Shown here: positions 1 through 7,890 of the stretch, one piece after another | Position numbering within the stretch: the stretch's first letter is position 1 | Layout: each line of letters begins with the position of its first letter | Assembly (NCBI GenBank): GCA_017429205.1 | Contig: JAFRPH010000037.1 | Location: 1 to 20,277 of the forward strand | DNA: 20,277 nt | Reading direction: 5' to 3' | Source: Bacteroidales bacterium | GTDB taxonomy: Bacteria > Bacteroidota > Bacteroidia > Bacteroidales > UBA932 | The notes under the pieces: model-generated | Database searches by the model: none | What the model saw: the letters and a program-made list of their open reading frames with translations, nothing else | Told to the model about the DNA's origin: nothing | Position numbers and translations under genes: made by a program

Positions 1-2146
1 AGATGTCATTAAAAGCAATCTTTAGATAGAGTTTTTTATCAAATAATTCTTTTGTAACGCCAACATTCACGTTCTTTGTTTCGTCGATTCGCATGAATCC
101 ATAGTTGAACGAAGAAGTATAAAAAGCGTCAAGACACAAAATCCAATCATGAGGTAATGTCATCTGATTACGGAAATTGATTCCGATGGCGGGTTTACCT
201 AATGACTCATTTACCCCATACTGTTTAGCATCAAAAAACTGCTTCTGCAAAAGAAACTCAAAAGTGGGATGCCAGATTCCTATAACTGGAGAAGCAGATA
301 AAGTCGTTATCAAAAGCTTGTTATTCTTAATATTAATCGGATAGAACAATACAATATCATCATCATTATAAAGTTTGCCAAAATCTAAGATGGGCCTTTT
401 ATTGTATGCATACTGAGTAGAAAACTGAAGCCATCCATACATGACATTCAATTCTATATTATGTGAAATAGAAGGTCGTAACAATGGATTACCACCTCCG
501 TAAACAAAGTGGTTGTCATATTGTATAAAACTTGATAATTGATAGTATGAAGGACGGTTTACCTTAGCTGAATAACTGAGTTGTGTTTGGAACTTCCCAT
601 CAGAATAGGTGGCAGATATATTAGGAAACCATTGGTCATAGACACGACTTTCTTCATCCATTTTGATCCCTTCGTTGAAATAATCAGAAACCACATGTTC
701 ATATCTTAATCCAGCACCAACATTGAATTTGTTAAAACGCCAAGTCCCCTCTGTAAAGAAAGCAATATTGTATTCATTAACCTTATCATCAGAATCAGCT
801 ATGATACTCTGTTCATTTATAAAACGCTGTTTACTATAAGAACTGGTAAATTCAGAACCACCTCGCAAGATAATATTATCATTAATAGGATATGAAAAAA
901 CAGCTTTTCCCGCCCACAATTGATTACGGGAATTACCTATACTATTAACTGAACGGTCGCCCCACTCTGAACTGAACTCTTCATTGAACGTTTTCCTTAC
1001 TTCCTTACGCCAGAAATAACTGACATTGATATCCATTGACAATTTACCTGCCTTATTGCGCCAATAAGCGTTCAATTCATGTATAGGATCAGTCTCATTT
1101 CGCCAATTCATCTTATTAACTATATTACCGGCAGGAATATCATCTTGAATGATATCCATGCGTAAAGTACCTCTATTGTATATAGGAGGGAATTCTTTCT
1201 TAACATCATATTTTAAACCAAAGGAACGGTCGTCATCAATGGTATAATTGAATCCTAATTGACCTGCCAATTGTTGCGTACGCCCTTCACCTTTAAATGA
1301 ACCCGTACTCTCAATATGGTGTTTGTTACCAAAAATAACAAAACCATTGTCTTGTGTTTGGTGAAAATAATTATTCTGATGATAAAGTTCTCCGAATATA
1401 TCCCAATTGCCTGAGCGATAGTTAAATTGTGCCAAATCTGTAAACCAGGCTTTGTGTTGTTGTGTAGCTGTGCCAGTCAATGTAGCACTGAATCCGTCTC
1501 CAACCTTATGAGTAGTTTTTATTCTGATAACAGAATGAACACTTGCATCGTATTGTGCCCCTGGATTGGTAAGCACTTCAATACTCTTAATGTCTTTAGA
1601 TTCTAATTTCAATAATTCATCGTTGTTCCTCAGTTTCCTTCCATTTATATATATCTGTGGTTTACCCTTACCGAATACTACATATTCACCATCTTTTTCA
1701 GACACTCTAGGCAAACGAGTCAAAACATCTGACGCCTTGCCAGCTCTGCTAAGTAAGGTATTATCTACTTGTGTAACGTAACCACCTGCTACAGTCCTAT
1801 ATTTAGGTAAATCTGGTTTAAAAACAACACCTTCCAATAGGAAAGATTCAGGCTCCATAACGATTGTTCCTAAGTCTGCTTGGATTTCATCAAACCAAAC
1901 CGACTTATAACCAACCATTGAAATACGAATAACGAATTCGGTGTTTTCTGTCTTGCTTAAGATAAAATTACCATCATTGTCAGTGATAGTTCCTTCTATC
2001 ATCAAAGAATCAGGTAAAGAAAGAGCTACCACATCAACATATGGGAGTGGCTCTTTAAACTCGTCTAATACTTTACCGGCAATTTGCTGTGCAAATGAAC
2101 AAACATTTGCAAAAAGAAATGTCAAAAATACTAAAAAATGCTTCAC
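1..2146 (-). CDS. Outer-membrane beta-barrel / TonB-dependent-receptor-like protein, 3' end beyond the window
   Basis: An open frame of 715 codons runs without a stop to the left window edge. The start is a GTG at 2146; an in-frame TAA lies four codons upstream and no ATG fits better. The product opens with a clear signal peptide (MKHFLVFLTFLFANVCSFAQ), then a carboxypeptidase-regulatory-like domain at about residues 21-105 (GKVLDEFKEPLPYVDV, SMVGYKS). A plug-like segment follows at about 120-215, with DVLTRLPRV, KGKPQIYINGRKL and IEVLTNPGAQYDA. The remainder is aromatic-rich alternating strands typical of a barrel. This matches the Bacteroidota outer-membrane beta-barrel family related to TonB-dependent receptors, usually about 700-800 residues, so only a short C-terminal part should be missing. 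The cargo cannot be told, and no SusD-like partner is in view. Base composition is far more AT-rich than the arginine locus, which suggests separate acquisition. Family sure, substrate unknown. Confidence 0.85.
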   Translation of the reverse strand, partial: MKHFLVFLTFLFANVCSFAQQIAGKVLDEFKEPLPYVDVVALSLPDSLMIEGTITDNDGNFILSKTENTEFVIRISMVGYKSVWFDEIQADLGTIVMEPESFLLEGVVFKPDLPKYRTVAGGYVTQVDNTLLSRAGKASDVLTRLPRVSEKDGEYVVFGKGKPQIYINGRKLRNNDELLKLESKDIKSIEVLTNPGAQYDASVHSVIRIKTTHKVGDGFSATLTGTATQQHKAWFTDLAQFNYRSGNWDIFGELYHQNNYFHQTQDNGFVIFGNKHHIESTGSFKGEGRTQQLAGQLGFNYTIDDDRSFGLKYDVKKEFPPIYNRGTLRMDIIQDDIPAGNIVNKMNWRNETDPIHELNAYWRNKAGKLSMDINVSYFWRKEVRKTFNEEFSSEWGDRSVNSIGNSRNQLWAGKAVFSYPINDNIILRGGSEFTSSYSKQRFINEQSIIADSDDKVNEYNIAFFTEGTWRFNKFNVGAGLRYEHVVSDYFNEGIKMDEESRVYDQWFPNISATYSDGKFQTQLSYSAKVNRPSYYQLSSFIQYDNHFVYGGGNPLLRPSISHNIELNVMYGWLQFSTQYAYNKRPILDFGKLYNDDDIVLFYPINIKNNKLLITTLSASPVIGIWHPTFEFLLQKQFFDAKQYGVNESLGKPAIGINFRNQMTLPHDWILCLDAFYTSSFNYGFMRIDETKNVNVGVTKELFDKKLYLKIAFNDI

Positions 2147-2169
2147 TATAATATGCTTTTACATTTCCA

Positions 2170-2177
2170 CAAATTTA
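2170..2177 (-). promoter_or_regulatory. Candidate -7 promoter element of the barrel gene
   Basis: On the minus strand the octamer TAAATTTG fits the Bacteroidota -7 consensus TAnnTTTG. It would start transcription near 2163 and leave a leader of about 17 nt before the GTG start. No good -33 TTTG is seen at the proper distance, so the call rests on the -7 box and its position. Confidence 0.4.
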
Positions 2178-2250
2178 ATCTTTTTTCGACATGTCTACAG
2201 TAAAGACGAACAACTCTGGAAAATGTTAAAACTCCGCGGCCACGAAAAGC

Positions 2251-2300
2251 AGGGAAAACGTAGCCGCGAGAGGGAAGGCTACACTTTAAGGGAAGGCTAC
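2251..2300. repeat. Short degenerate repeats between the barrel gene and the IS fragment
   Basis: AGGGAAGGCTAC occurs at 2271-2282 and again at 2289-2300, and a looser copy (AGGGAAAACGTAGCC) sits at 2251-2265. The last exact copy overlaps the stop codon of the orfA remnant. This may mark the point where the insertion sequence was broken. No function is evident. Confidence 0.5.
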
Positions 2301-2572
2301 AGAAGAACTTCTTCCTGAAGTGCTTTCACATCTTCAGGAAGGTCCGTGCGGGGTTCTTGCTCAATCTGAGAAGCCGGCTTTATAGACCGTTTCTTCATGA
2401 TGGGTGCTTTATGCGGATTGTCTTCTGCAAAGTTAGCAATCCATCTCATTACTGTGGTTTTGCTGGCGGGAATAATTTTCGCAATCCGCCTTACCGATAG
2501 GCCTTCTCTGTAATACAGATCAACTGCCTTTTCGTAATACTGATCTCTTAACGAGGTTTGATAAATAAACAT
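2297..2572 (-). pseudogene. Truncated IS transposase orfA (helix-turn-helix part only)
   Basis: This frame encodes 91 residues from the ATG at 2572; a TTG at 2596 would add eight more. Residues about 7-55 (KAVDLYYREGLSVRRIAKII, then KTTVMRWIANF) form a homeodomain-like helix-turn-helix. The charged linker and the beginning of a coiled coil (DVKALQEEVLL) are what one expects of an OrfA protein of IS3-like elements in Bacteroidota. Such proteins normally continue through the coiled coil and are followed by an OrfB with a DDE integrase core. Here the frame stops just as the coiled coil starts, and nothing like OrfB lies in the roughly 150 bases before the barrel gene. I infer a dead fragment. 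A small stand-alone DNA-binding protein is possible but less likely. Confidence 0.6.
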
Positions 2573-2573
2573 T

Positions 2574-2597
2574 GTTAACTCATGTTTGTGAGTCAAC
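2574..2597. repeat. Imperfect palindrome at the start of the orfA remnant
   Basis: GTTAACTCA and TGAGTCAAC flank a six-base centre, giving nine paired positions with one mismatch. It lies immediately upstream of the ATG at 2572. It could be a remnant of an insertion-sequence end or a small operator. No direct target duplication is seen. Confidence 0.4.
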
Positions 2598-2686
2598 TAA
2601 TTTCAGGGAAAGACAAGACGCTTTCCGAGAATGGCTGTTTACTCAGAAAAAGGATTGAGGCATTCTATTCGGAGATAATCCGGCAG

Positions 2687-2708
2687 ATGTTTGCCAAATG
2701 TTTGCCAA
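2687..2708. repeat. Two exact tandem copies of ATGTTTGCCAA
   Basis: The 11-mer ATGTTTGCCAA is present at 2687-2697 and 2698-2708, a few bases beyond the tRNA-Leu terminator. It sits where the composition changes from AT-rich to GC-rich. It may be scar sequence from an integration, but no matching second copy is seen elsewhere in the window. Confidence 0.5.
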
Positions 2709-2713
2709 GTTAT

Positions 2714-2749
2714 AAAAAATACGCCTTCTAGATACCTAGAAAGCGTATT
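2714..2749 (-). terminator. Rho-independent terminator of tRNA-Leu
   Basis: On the minus strand a 14-bp stem with one mismatch (arms 2718-2731 and 2736-2749) closes a four-base loop at 2732-2735. A T-run on the same strand follows at 2714-2719. The stem begins four bases after the tRNA 3' end, so it should end the tRNA transcript. Confidence 0.8.
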
Positions 2750-2753
2750 TCTG

Positions 2754-2838
2754 TGCCCCGGGCGGGAATCGAACCCGCACGGCCGTTTCGGGCCAAGGGA
2801 TTTTAAGTCCCTCGTGTCTACCATTTCACCACCAGGGC
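2754..2838 (-). tRNA. tRNA-Leu, anticodon TAA
   Basis: The 85-nt minus-strand sequence folds as a class II tRNA. The acceptor arms GCCCTGG and CCGGGGC pair, with a discriminator A at 2754. The D-loop region carries TGGTAGAC. The anticodon stem GGGA/TCCC holds loop CTTAAAA, giving anticodon TAA. A long variable arm (GGCC...GGCC) follows, then the T arm GCGGG-TTCGATT-CCCGC. The terminal CCA is not encoded, since CAG follows the discriminator. The gene marks the border between AT-rich and GC-rich DNA, and tRNA 3' ends are common integration sites. Confidence 0.95.
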
Positions 2839-2871
2839 GATGGCCGGTCCGCGAAGGGGCGGAACGGACTG

Positions 2872-2879
2872 CAAAGATA
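2872..2879 (-). promoter_or_regulatory. Promoter (-7 element) of tRNA-Leu
   Basis: TATCTTTG on the minus strand matches TAnnTTTG and is followed by CAGTCC, the same start-site context as the 23S promoter in this window (TACCTTTGCAGTCC). Transcription would begin near 2865, about 27 nt before the tRNA. No standard -33 TTTG is present at 19-21 bases; the nearest is TTGT at 22. Confidence 0.6.
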
Positions 2880-2912
2880 AGGAATAATTCTGACAATGAG
2901 AACAAGTGGCTC

Positions 2913-3068
2913 TTGTACACTGCTCATGTGTACAGCGATATGGGGGGTAGGGGCCTTTTTTCTGTACACATCTCCTCCAAACAGGCCGATAAAGACTTGA
3001 TTCCGGGAGATGTGTACACGGAAACCTGCCTGGGAGGCAGATTCTTTGTACACACAAGCAGTGTACAA
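2913..3068. repeat. Mirror-symmetric array of six TGTACA palindromes
   Basis: TGTACA occurs at 2914, 2929, 2963, 3013, 3047 and 3062. The start-to-start steps are 15, 34, 50, 34 and 15, so the array is exactly symmetric about 2990.5. The outer arms are TTGTACACTGCT (2913-2924) and its perfect complement AGCAGTGTACAA (3057-3068). The inner arms are TGTACACATCTCC (2963-2975) and its complement (3006-3018). The 28-base stretches between middle and inner sites have diverged almost completely while keeping equal length. The block lies between the tRNA-Leu promoter and the pepT terminator and holds no credible gene. It could be a multi-site operator, a structured RNA, or a small palindromic mobile element. 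No flanking target duplication is seen. Confidence 0.85.
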
Positions 3069-3132
3069 AGGAATGCGGGATGTTTGGCGGTATGCCGATT
3101 AACATGCTGAGATTCAGCGAATTAAACAAAAG

Positions 3133-3156
3133 TCCCTGGTGAAAATGCACCAGGGA
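3133..3156 (-). terminator. Terminator after pepT
   Basis: A perfect 9-bp stem (TCCCTGGTG with CACCAGGGA) closes a six-base loop and is followed on the minus strand by CTTTTGTTTAAT. It lies about 70 bases beyond the pepT stop and should end the argR-to-pepT transcription unit. Confidence 0.8.
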
Positions 3157-3227
3157 AAATCTTGTAAATGCTTATCTGCCAAATGGTTAAGCGGAACGCC
3201 GCCAAAGGGCGGACTTGCCCGGAAAGC

Positions 3228-4448
3228 CTACTCCGCGAAGAGGGAAATGATGTTCAGGATAACCTTGGAGGCGGCGACCATGCTCTCCAAAGGGACGAAC
3301 TCCATCTTGCCGTGGAAGTTCAGGCCGCCGGCGAAGATGTTCGGGCAGGGGAGGCCCTTGAAGGAGAGGTTCGCGCCGTCGGTGCCGCCGCGGATGGGCT
3401 GGATCTTCACCGGGACTCCGGCCATCTCCATCGCCTTGACCGCCTTTTCCACCACGAAGTAGTGCGGCTCCACCTGCTCACGCATGTTGTAGTACTGGTC
3501 GCGGAGGGCCAGAGAAACGGTCCCGGCGCCGTATTTCGCATTGATGAAATCGACGGCCTGTCCCATCATGACCTTCTTCGCCTCGAACTTCGCGCGGTCG
3601 TGGTCGCGGATGATGTAGGCGATGTCCGCCTCCTCCACCGAGCCGTTGAAGGCGATCAGGTGGAAGAACCCTTCATAGCCCTCGGTGTATTCCGGGCGCT
3701 GGTCCACGGGCAGCAGGGCGCAAAGCTCCTGGCCGATGTGGAGGGCGTTCTTCATCTTGCCCTTCGCGTAGCCCGGGTGCACATTCCGGCCCTGGATGTG
3801 GATCTTGGCCGATGCGGCGTTGAAGTTCTCGAACTCCAGTTCGCCAATCTCGCCGCCGTCCATCGTGTACGCGTAGTCTGCGCCGAAGCGGGGGACGTCG
3901 AACTTCACCACGCCGCGGCCGATCTCCTCGTCGGGGGTGAACCCGATCTTGATGGGCCCATGCTTGAATTCGGGATGTGACACGATGTACTGCACCGCGT
4001 CCATGATCTCCGCGACGCCGGCCTTGTCATCGGCGCCGAGGAGCGTCGTGCCGTCGGTGGTAATCAGCGTCTGACCCACATAATGCAGCATTTCCGGGAA
4101 CTCGGACGGCTTCAGCGCCAGGCCGGGCACGCCGGCAAGGGCGATCTCCCCGCCGTCGTAGTTCTCCACGATCTGCGGCTTGATGTCCGCGCCCGAAGCG
4201 TCCGGGGCCGTATCGACATGGGCGATGAAGCCGATGGCCGGCACCTTCGCCTCCACATTGGACGGGATGCTTCCCATCACATACCCGAACTCATCCAGCG
4301 TGGCCTCCACGCCCATCGCATTCAGCTCCGCGCACAGCATCCGCAGCAGGTTCAACTGCTTCGCCGTGGACGGCTGACTCTCCGACTCCTCATTCGACTG
4401 TGTGTCCACAGCCACATACCTCAAAAAACGATCAAGTATCTTTTCCAT
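3228..4448 (-). CDS. pepT: Peptidase T (tripeptide aminopeptidase), M20 metallopeptidase family
   Basis: The 406-residue cytosolic zinc peptidase removes the N-terminal residue of tripeptides. Length matches the family (about 410). Metal and catalytic motifs are in place: HVDT at 77-80, the TTDGTTLLGADDKAG block at 130-144, and the glutamate pair in TPDEEIGRG at 174-175. The dimerisation-domain segment RNVHPGYAKG and the C-terminal metal motif NFHGKMEF are also present. The start is the ATG at 4448 (MEKILDRFLRYVAVDTQS), as in known PepT proteins. An upstream in-frame start would add 19 residues read from a dispersed repeat and is rejected. It is the last gene of the minus-strand unit, 101 bases after the OPT transporter, with a hairpin terminator behind it. 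Together the two suggest uptake and breakdown of small peptides. Confidence 0.95.
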   Translation of the reverse strand: MEKILDRFLRYVAVDTQSNEESESQPSTAKQLNLLRMLCAELNAMGVEATLDEFGYVMGSIPSNVEAKVPAIGFIAHVDTAPDASGADIKPQIVENYDGGEIALAGVPGLALKPSEFPEMLHYVGQTLITTDGTTLLGADDKAGVAEIMDAVQYIVSHPEFKHGPIKIGFTPDEEIGRGVVKFDVPRFGADYAYTMDGGEIGELEFENFNAASAKIHIQGRNVHPGYAKGKMKNALHIGQELCALLPVDQRPEYTEGYEGFFHLIAFNGSVEEADIAYIIRDHDRAKFEAKKVMMGQAVDFINAKYGAGTVSLALRDQYYNMREQVEPHYFVVEKAVKAMEMAGVPVKIQPIRGGTDGANLSFKGLPCPNIFAGGLNFHGKMEFVPLESMVAASKVILNIISLFAE

Positions 4449-4460
4449 AACGAATGGGTA

Positions 4461-4547
4461 AATTTCTCCACTCGCTTCGCTCGGTCGAAATGACAAGAGA
4501 TGCACCCTGTCATTTCGAGCGGAGCCGAAGGCGAAGTCGAGAAATCT
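4461..4547. repeat. Composite dispersed repeat, copy 1 (between the OPT gene and pepT)
   Basis: Two REP-like units face each other around a 12-base spacer. The left arm (4461-4495) ends GTCGAAATGACA. The right arm (4508-4547) begins TGTCATTTCGAGC and ends GTCGAGAAATCT. The outer ends (AGATTTCTC type) and inner ends (TCGAAATGACA type) can pair, giving one long hairpin. It fills nearly the whole gap between the two genes. The same composite occurs at 7891-7977 in opposite orientation. Sequences of the TGTCATTTCGAGC...GAGAAATCT type are familiar from Bacteroidales genomes. Confidence 0.9.
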
Positions 4548-4549
4548 TT

Positions 4550-6523
4550 TTATTTGTTAGTTTTCATTGACGAGTAAACCATATACGCAATCAGCAGCAG
4601 GAACGGCACGATGGCGATCGCTTCGCCGTATGCGGCGTTCCACTCCGTGAGGAACAGGTCCACGTTCGCGAAGCGAAGGATGGCGCTCACCACGCCCATG
4701 AGGGCGCCGCCGGCGATGAAGCCGGAGGCGATGAGCGTGCCCTTTTCCTGACGGGCCGTGTTGACCGCGGCGTCCTTGGAGCGCGTGCTCACGTACCAGG
4801 AGATGGCGCCGCCCACCAGCAGCGGGAGGTTCAGGTCGATGGGGATGAACATGCCCAGGGCGAACGGCAGGGCCGGCACCTTGAAGAGCGTGAGAAGGAG
4901 GGCGATGGCCGCGCCGATGCCGTACAGCAGCCACGGGGCGCCGCCGCCGTTCATCATCGGCTGGATCACCGCCGCCATGGCGTTGGCCTGCGGAGCCACG
5001 AGGGCCTGGTCGCCGGTGAAGCCGTAGGTCTTGTTCAGCACCAGCATCACCCCGCACACCGTCACGGCCGATACCGCGACACCGAGGAACTTCCAGCCCT
5101 CCTGCTTCTTGGGCGTGGAACCGATCCAGTAACCGATCTTGAGGTCGGTGATGAAGGAGCCCGCGACCGACAGGGCCGTGCACACGACACCGCCGATGAT
5201 CAGCGCGGCGGCCATGCCCGCGTTGCCCTTCAGGCCCACGGCCACGAGGATCAGGGAAGCGATGATGAGCGTCATCAGCGTCATGCCGGACACCGGGTTC
5301 GTGCCCACGATGGCGATGGCGTTGGCCGCCACCGTCGTGAACAGGAAGGACACGATGGCCACGATGAGGAGGCCCACGATGGCCTGCCAGACATTATTCA
5401 CGACGCCGCCGAAGGCGAAGTAGGCGAAGATGGCGAGGAGGGCGATGACCACGCCCCAGACGATGGTCTTCATCGGCAGGTCCTCGTCCGTGCGCTCGAC
5501 CTTGTCGGTCACGGCGCCGGGCTTGCGCTTGAACTCGGACACCGCCAGGCCCGCGGCGCTCTTGATGACGCCGAAGCTCTTGATGATGCCGATGATGCCG
5601 GCGGTCGCGATGCCGCCGATGCCGATGTGGCGCGCGTAGTCTTTGAAGATCTGCTCCGGGGCCATCTCGCCGATGGTCGTCATCACGCCCGTGCCCATCA
5701 GGTCGATCACGCTGCCGCCCCAGATGAGGTTCATCAGCGGGATGATCACCAGCCACACGAGCAGGGAGCCGCAGCAAATGATGAAGGCGTACTTGAGGCC
5801 CACGATGTAGCCGAGGCCCAGCACGGCCGCGCCGGTGTTGATCTTCAGCACGACCTTGGCCTTGTCGGCCACGGCCTGGCCCCAGCCCATCACGGTGGTG
5901 GACAGGGTTTCCGCCCAGGTGCCGAAGGTGGCGACGAGGAAGTCGTACAGACCGCCGATGAGGCCGGCCCACACGAGCGTCTTCGCTGAAGAGCCGCCGC
6001 TTTCACCGCTCACGAGGACTTGCGTCGTCGCCGTGGCCTCCGGGAACGGATACTTGCCGTGCATCTCCTTTACGAAATACTTGCGGAAAGGAATCAGGAA
6101 CAGGATGCCCAGCACGCCGCCCAGCAGGGAACTGAGGAACATCTGCCAGAAATTGACCTCCACCCCGAGGATGTAGATGGCCGGGAGGGTGAAGATGGCG
6201 CCCGCCACGACGGCGCCGGAGCAGCCGCCGATGGACTGGATGATGACGTTCTGGGCGAGTCCGTCGTTCTTCTTGAGGGCGCTGGTGAGGCCCACGGCGA
6301 TGATGGCGATCGGGATCGCCGCCTCGAACACCTGCCCGACCTTGAGGCCGAGGTAGGCCGCGGCGGCGGAGAACAGCACCACCATCAGGATGCCGAGACA
6401 GACGGAATACGGGGTGACCTCGGCATACTTCTTCGCCGGGTCCAGGATGGGGACGTACTTCTCGCCGGGCTTCAGCTCACGCTGCGCATTTTCCGGGAGC
6501 GATACAGGTTTCTTGTCTTCCAT
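4550..6523 (-). CDS. OPT-family oligopeptide transporter
   Basis: The 657-residue protein is almost wholly hydrophobic after a charged N-terminal tail of about 40 residues, with some 14-16 likely membrane helices. The family is recognised by the first helices (VTPYSVCLGILMVVLFSAAA, YLGLKVGQVFEAAIPIAII), the KYPFPEATATTQVLVSGE segment, and the NPVSGMT motif near residue 405. OPT proteins are proton-coupled importers of short peptides or, in some branches, metal chelates; sequence alone does not choose. The ATG at 6523 (MEDKKPVSLPENAQ) is taken as start. A TTG at 6544 would leave only two bases after argH. The gene follows argH by 23 bases and precedes pepT, which favours peptide import. Its place at the end of an arginine operon suggests that peptide scavenging is expressed together with arginine synthesis. 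Confidence 0.92.
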   Translation of the reverse strand: MEDKKPVSLPENAQRELKPGEKYVPILDPAKKYAEVTPYSVCLGILMVVLFSAAAAYLGLKVGQVFEAAIPIAIIAVGLTSALKKNDGLAQNVIIQSIGGCSGAVVAGAIFTLPAIYILGVEVNFWQMFLSSLLGGVLGILFLIPFRKYFVKEMHGKYPFPEATATTQVLVSGESGGSSAKTLVWAGLIGGLYDFLVATFGTWAETLSTTVMGWGQAVADKAKVVLKINTGAAVLGLGYIVGLKYAFIICCGSLLVWLVIIPLMNLIWGGSVIDLMGTGVMTTIGEMAPEQIFKDYARHIGIGGIATAGIIGIIKSFGVIKSAAGLAVSEFKRKPGAVTDKVERTDEDLPMKTIVWGVVIALLAIFAYFAFGGVVNNVWQAIVGLLIVAIVSFLFTTVAANAIAIVGTNPVSGMTLMTLIIASLILVAVGLKGNAGMAAALIIGGVVCTALSVAGSFITDLKIGYWIGSTPKKQEGWKFLGVAVSAVTVCGVMLVLNKTYGFTGDQALVAPQANAMAAVIQPMMNGGGAPWLLYGIGAAIALLLTLFKVPALPFALGMFIPIDLNLPLLVGGAISWYVSTRSKDAAVNTARQEKGTLIASGFIAGGALMGVVSAILRFANVDLFLTEWNAAYGEAIAIVPFLLLIAYMVYSSMKTNK

Positions 6524-6546
6524 GCGTTCTTTGTGTTTCCACAAAA

Positions 6547-7878
6547 TTACGCATTCTTGACGAGATTTTCAACGGCTTGGTTTACACGGTCGAAGGGGAA
6601 GGCGGCGAGCCGGTCCTGGAACTTCGCGCGGACCTGGGCGGTGCACAGGTTGCCGATGGAACCCTCGTGCGTGTGGTGGAGTTCGCCCTCGTAATGGAAG
6701 GTGCCGTCCTGCACGGCGAGGCCCACCTGGCGGTAGGCGTCGCGGAAGGGGACGCCGGCCTCCACGAGGCGGTTCACCTCCTCCACGCAGAAAGCCTGCG
6801 CATACAAGGGCTTGTCCATCAGCCCTTCCGTCACGGTGATGCCCGGGAGGGCGAAGCACAGGATGTCCAGGCAGCTGTCCAGCTCGTCGAACATCGGCAG
6901 GTACACTTCCTTCAGGAGCTGCATGTCGCGGAAATAGCCCGACGGGAGGTTGCCGGTGATGTGCCGCAGCATCGCGGGGATGCCCTGGATGCGGTTGCAG
7001 TGGCCCCGGACGAGCTCGAACACGTCGGGATTCTTCTTCTGGGGCATGATGCTGGAGCCGGTCGTGAAAGCGTCCGGCAGATGGATGAAGCCGAAGTTCT
7101 GGCTGGTGAACAGGCAGCCGTCCACGGCGAGCCGGCCGATGGTCTCCGCCACGGCGCTGCACGCCCAGGCGACCATCCGCTCGCCCCGGCCGCGGGACAT
7201 CTGCGCGTAGATGCTGTTGTAGTCGAGGGTGCCGAAGCCCAGGAGCTCGGTGGTGCGGGCGCGGTTCAGCGGGGCCGACGAGCCGTACCCCGCGGCGCTG
7301 CCGAGGGGGTTCTCGTCGGTCACGTCCCACGCCGCCTTGAGCAGCACCAGGTCGTCGGCGAGACTCTCCGCGTAGGCGCCCAGCCACAGGCCGAAGGACG
7401 AGGGCATCGCCACCTGCAGGTGCGTGTAGCCCGGCATCAGGACATCTTTCAACTCCTCGGACTTCTCCTGCAGCAGCTTGAACAGTGCGGCGACTTTGCC
7501 CACGGTCTTCTCGATGCGGGCCCGGGTGAACAGCTTGATGTCCACGGCCACTTGGTCGTTCCGCGAGCGGCCCGTATGGACCTTCTTGCCCACGTCGCCG
7601 AGCGCGGTGATGAGCCGGGCCTCCACCTCCGAATGGACATCTTCCCCTTCGATGGTGAACCGGCCTTCCACGGCCTCCTGATGCAGTTTCTTCAGCTCCG
7701 GGAGGAGAACCGCCAGGTCGTCTTTCCCCAGCAGGCCCACCTCGGACAGCATGGTGATATGGGCCATCGTCCCGAGAATGTCCCACGGGGCCAGCATCAA
7801 ATCCAGTTCCCGGTCCTTCCCGACCGTGAAAGCGTCGATCTCCGGCGCATTATCGAATCCTTTCGACCAAATTTTCAT
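6547..7878 (-). CDS. argH: Argininosuccinate lyase
   Basis: The 443-residue cytosolic enzyme splits argininosuccinate into arginine and fumarate, the last step of arginine synthesis. Fumarase/aspartase superfamily motifs are intact: VHSEVEARL at 81-89, HTGRSRNDQV at 101-110, YTHLQVAMP near 151, and the signature loop GSSIMPQKKNPD at 274-285 with the catalytic serine. Length is normal (about 440-470). The start is the ATG at 7878 (MKIWSKGFDNAPEIDAFTVG). A longer in-frame start at 7947 would add 23 residues encoded by the dispersed repeat upstream and is unlikely to be used. It lies 100 bases after argE, a gap almost filled by that repeat, and 23 bases before the OPT transporter. Confidence 0.96.
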   Translation of the reverse strand: MKIWSKGFDNAPEIDAFTVGKDRELDLMLAPWDILGTMAHITMLSEVGLLGKDDLAVLLPELKKLHQEAVEGRFTIEGEDVHSEVEARLITALGDVGKKVHTGRSRNDQVAVDIKLFTRARIEKTVGKVAALFKLLQEKSEELKDVLMPGYTHLQVAMPSSFGLWLGAYAESLADDLVLLKAAWDVTDENPLGSAAGYGSSAPLNRARTTELLGFGTLDYNSIYAQMSRGRGERMVAWACSAVAETIGRLAVDGCLFTSQNFGFIHLPDAFTTGSSIMPQKKNPDVFELVRGHCNRIQGIPAMLRHITGNLPSGYFRDMQLLKEVYLPMFDELDSCLDILCFALPGITVTEGLMDKPLYAQAFCVEEVNRLVEAGVPFRDAYRQVGLAVQDGTFHYEGELHHTHEGSIGNLCTAQVRAKFQDRLAAFPFDRVNQAVENLVKNA

Positions 7879-7890
7879 AGACGAATCATT

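Noticed and set aside
2639..2920. A minus-strand frame with the peptide GGEMVDTRDLKSLG.
   Set aside because: This is the well-known false translation of a tRNA-Leu gene.
3006..3018. Resemblance of the AGATGTGTA part of the array to a sequencing-library transposon end.
   Set aside because: The match stops after nine bases, and the mirrored, regularly spaced design of the block is not what adapter contamination looks like.
2913..3068. The TGTACA block as a CRISPR array.
   Set aside because: Units are short palindromes in inverted symmetry with unequal spacing, not direct repeats with uniform spacers, and no cas genes are near.
2826..3150. Overlapping short open frames on both strands across the TGTACA array.
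   Set aside because: No recognisable family, biased residues produced by the inverted repeats, and no promoter or start context.
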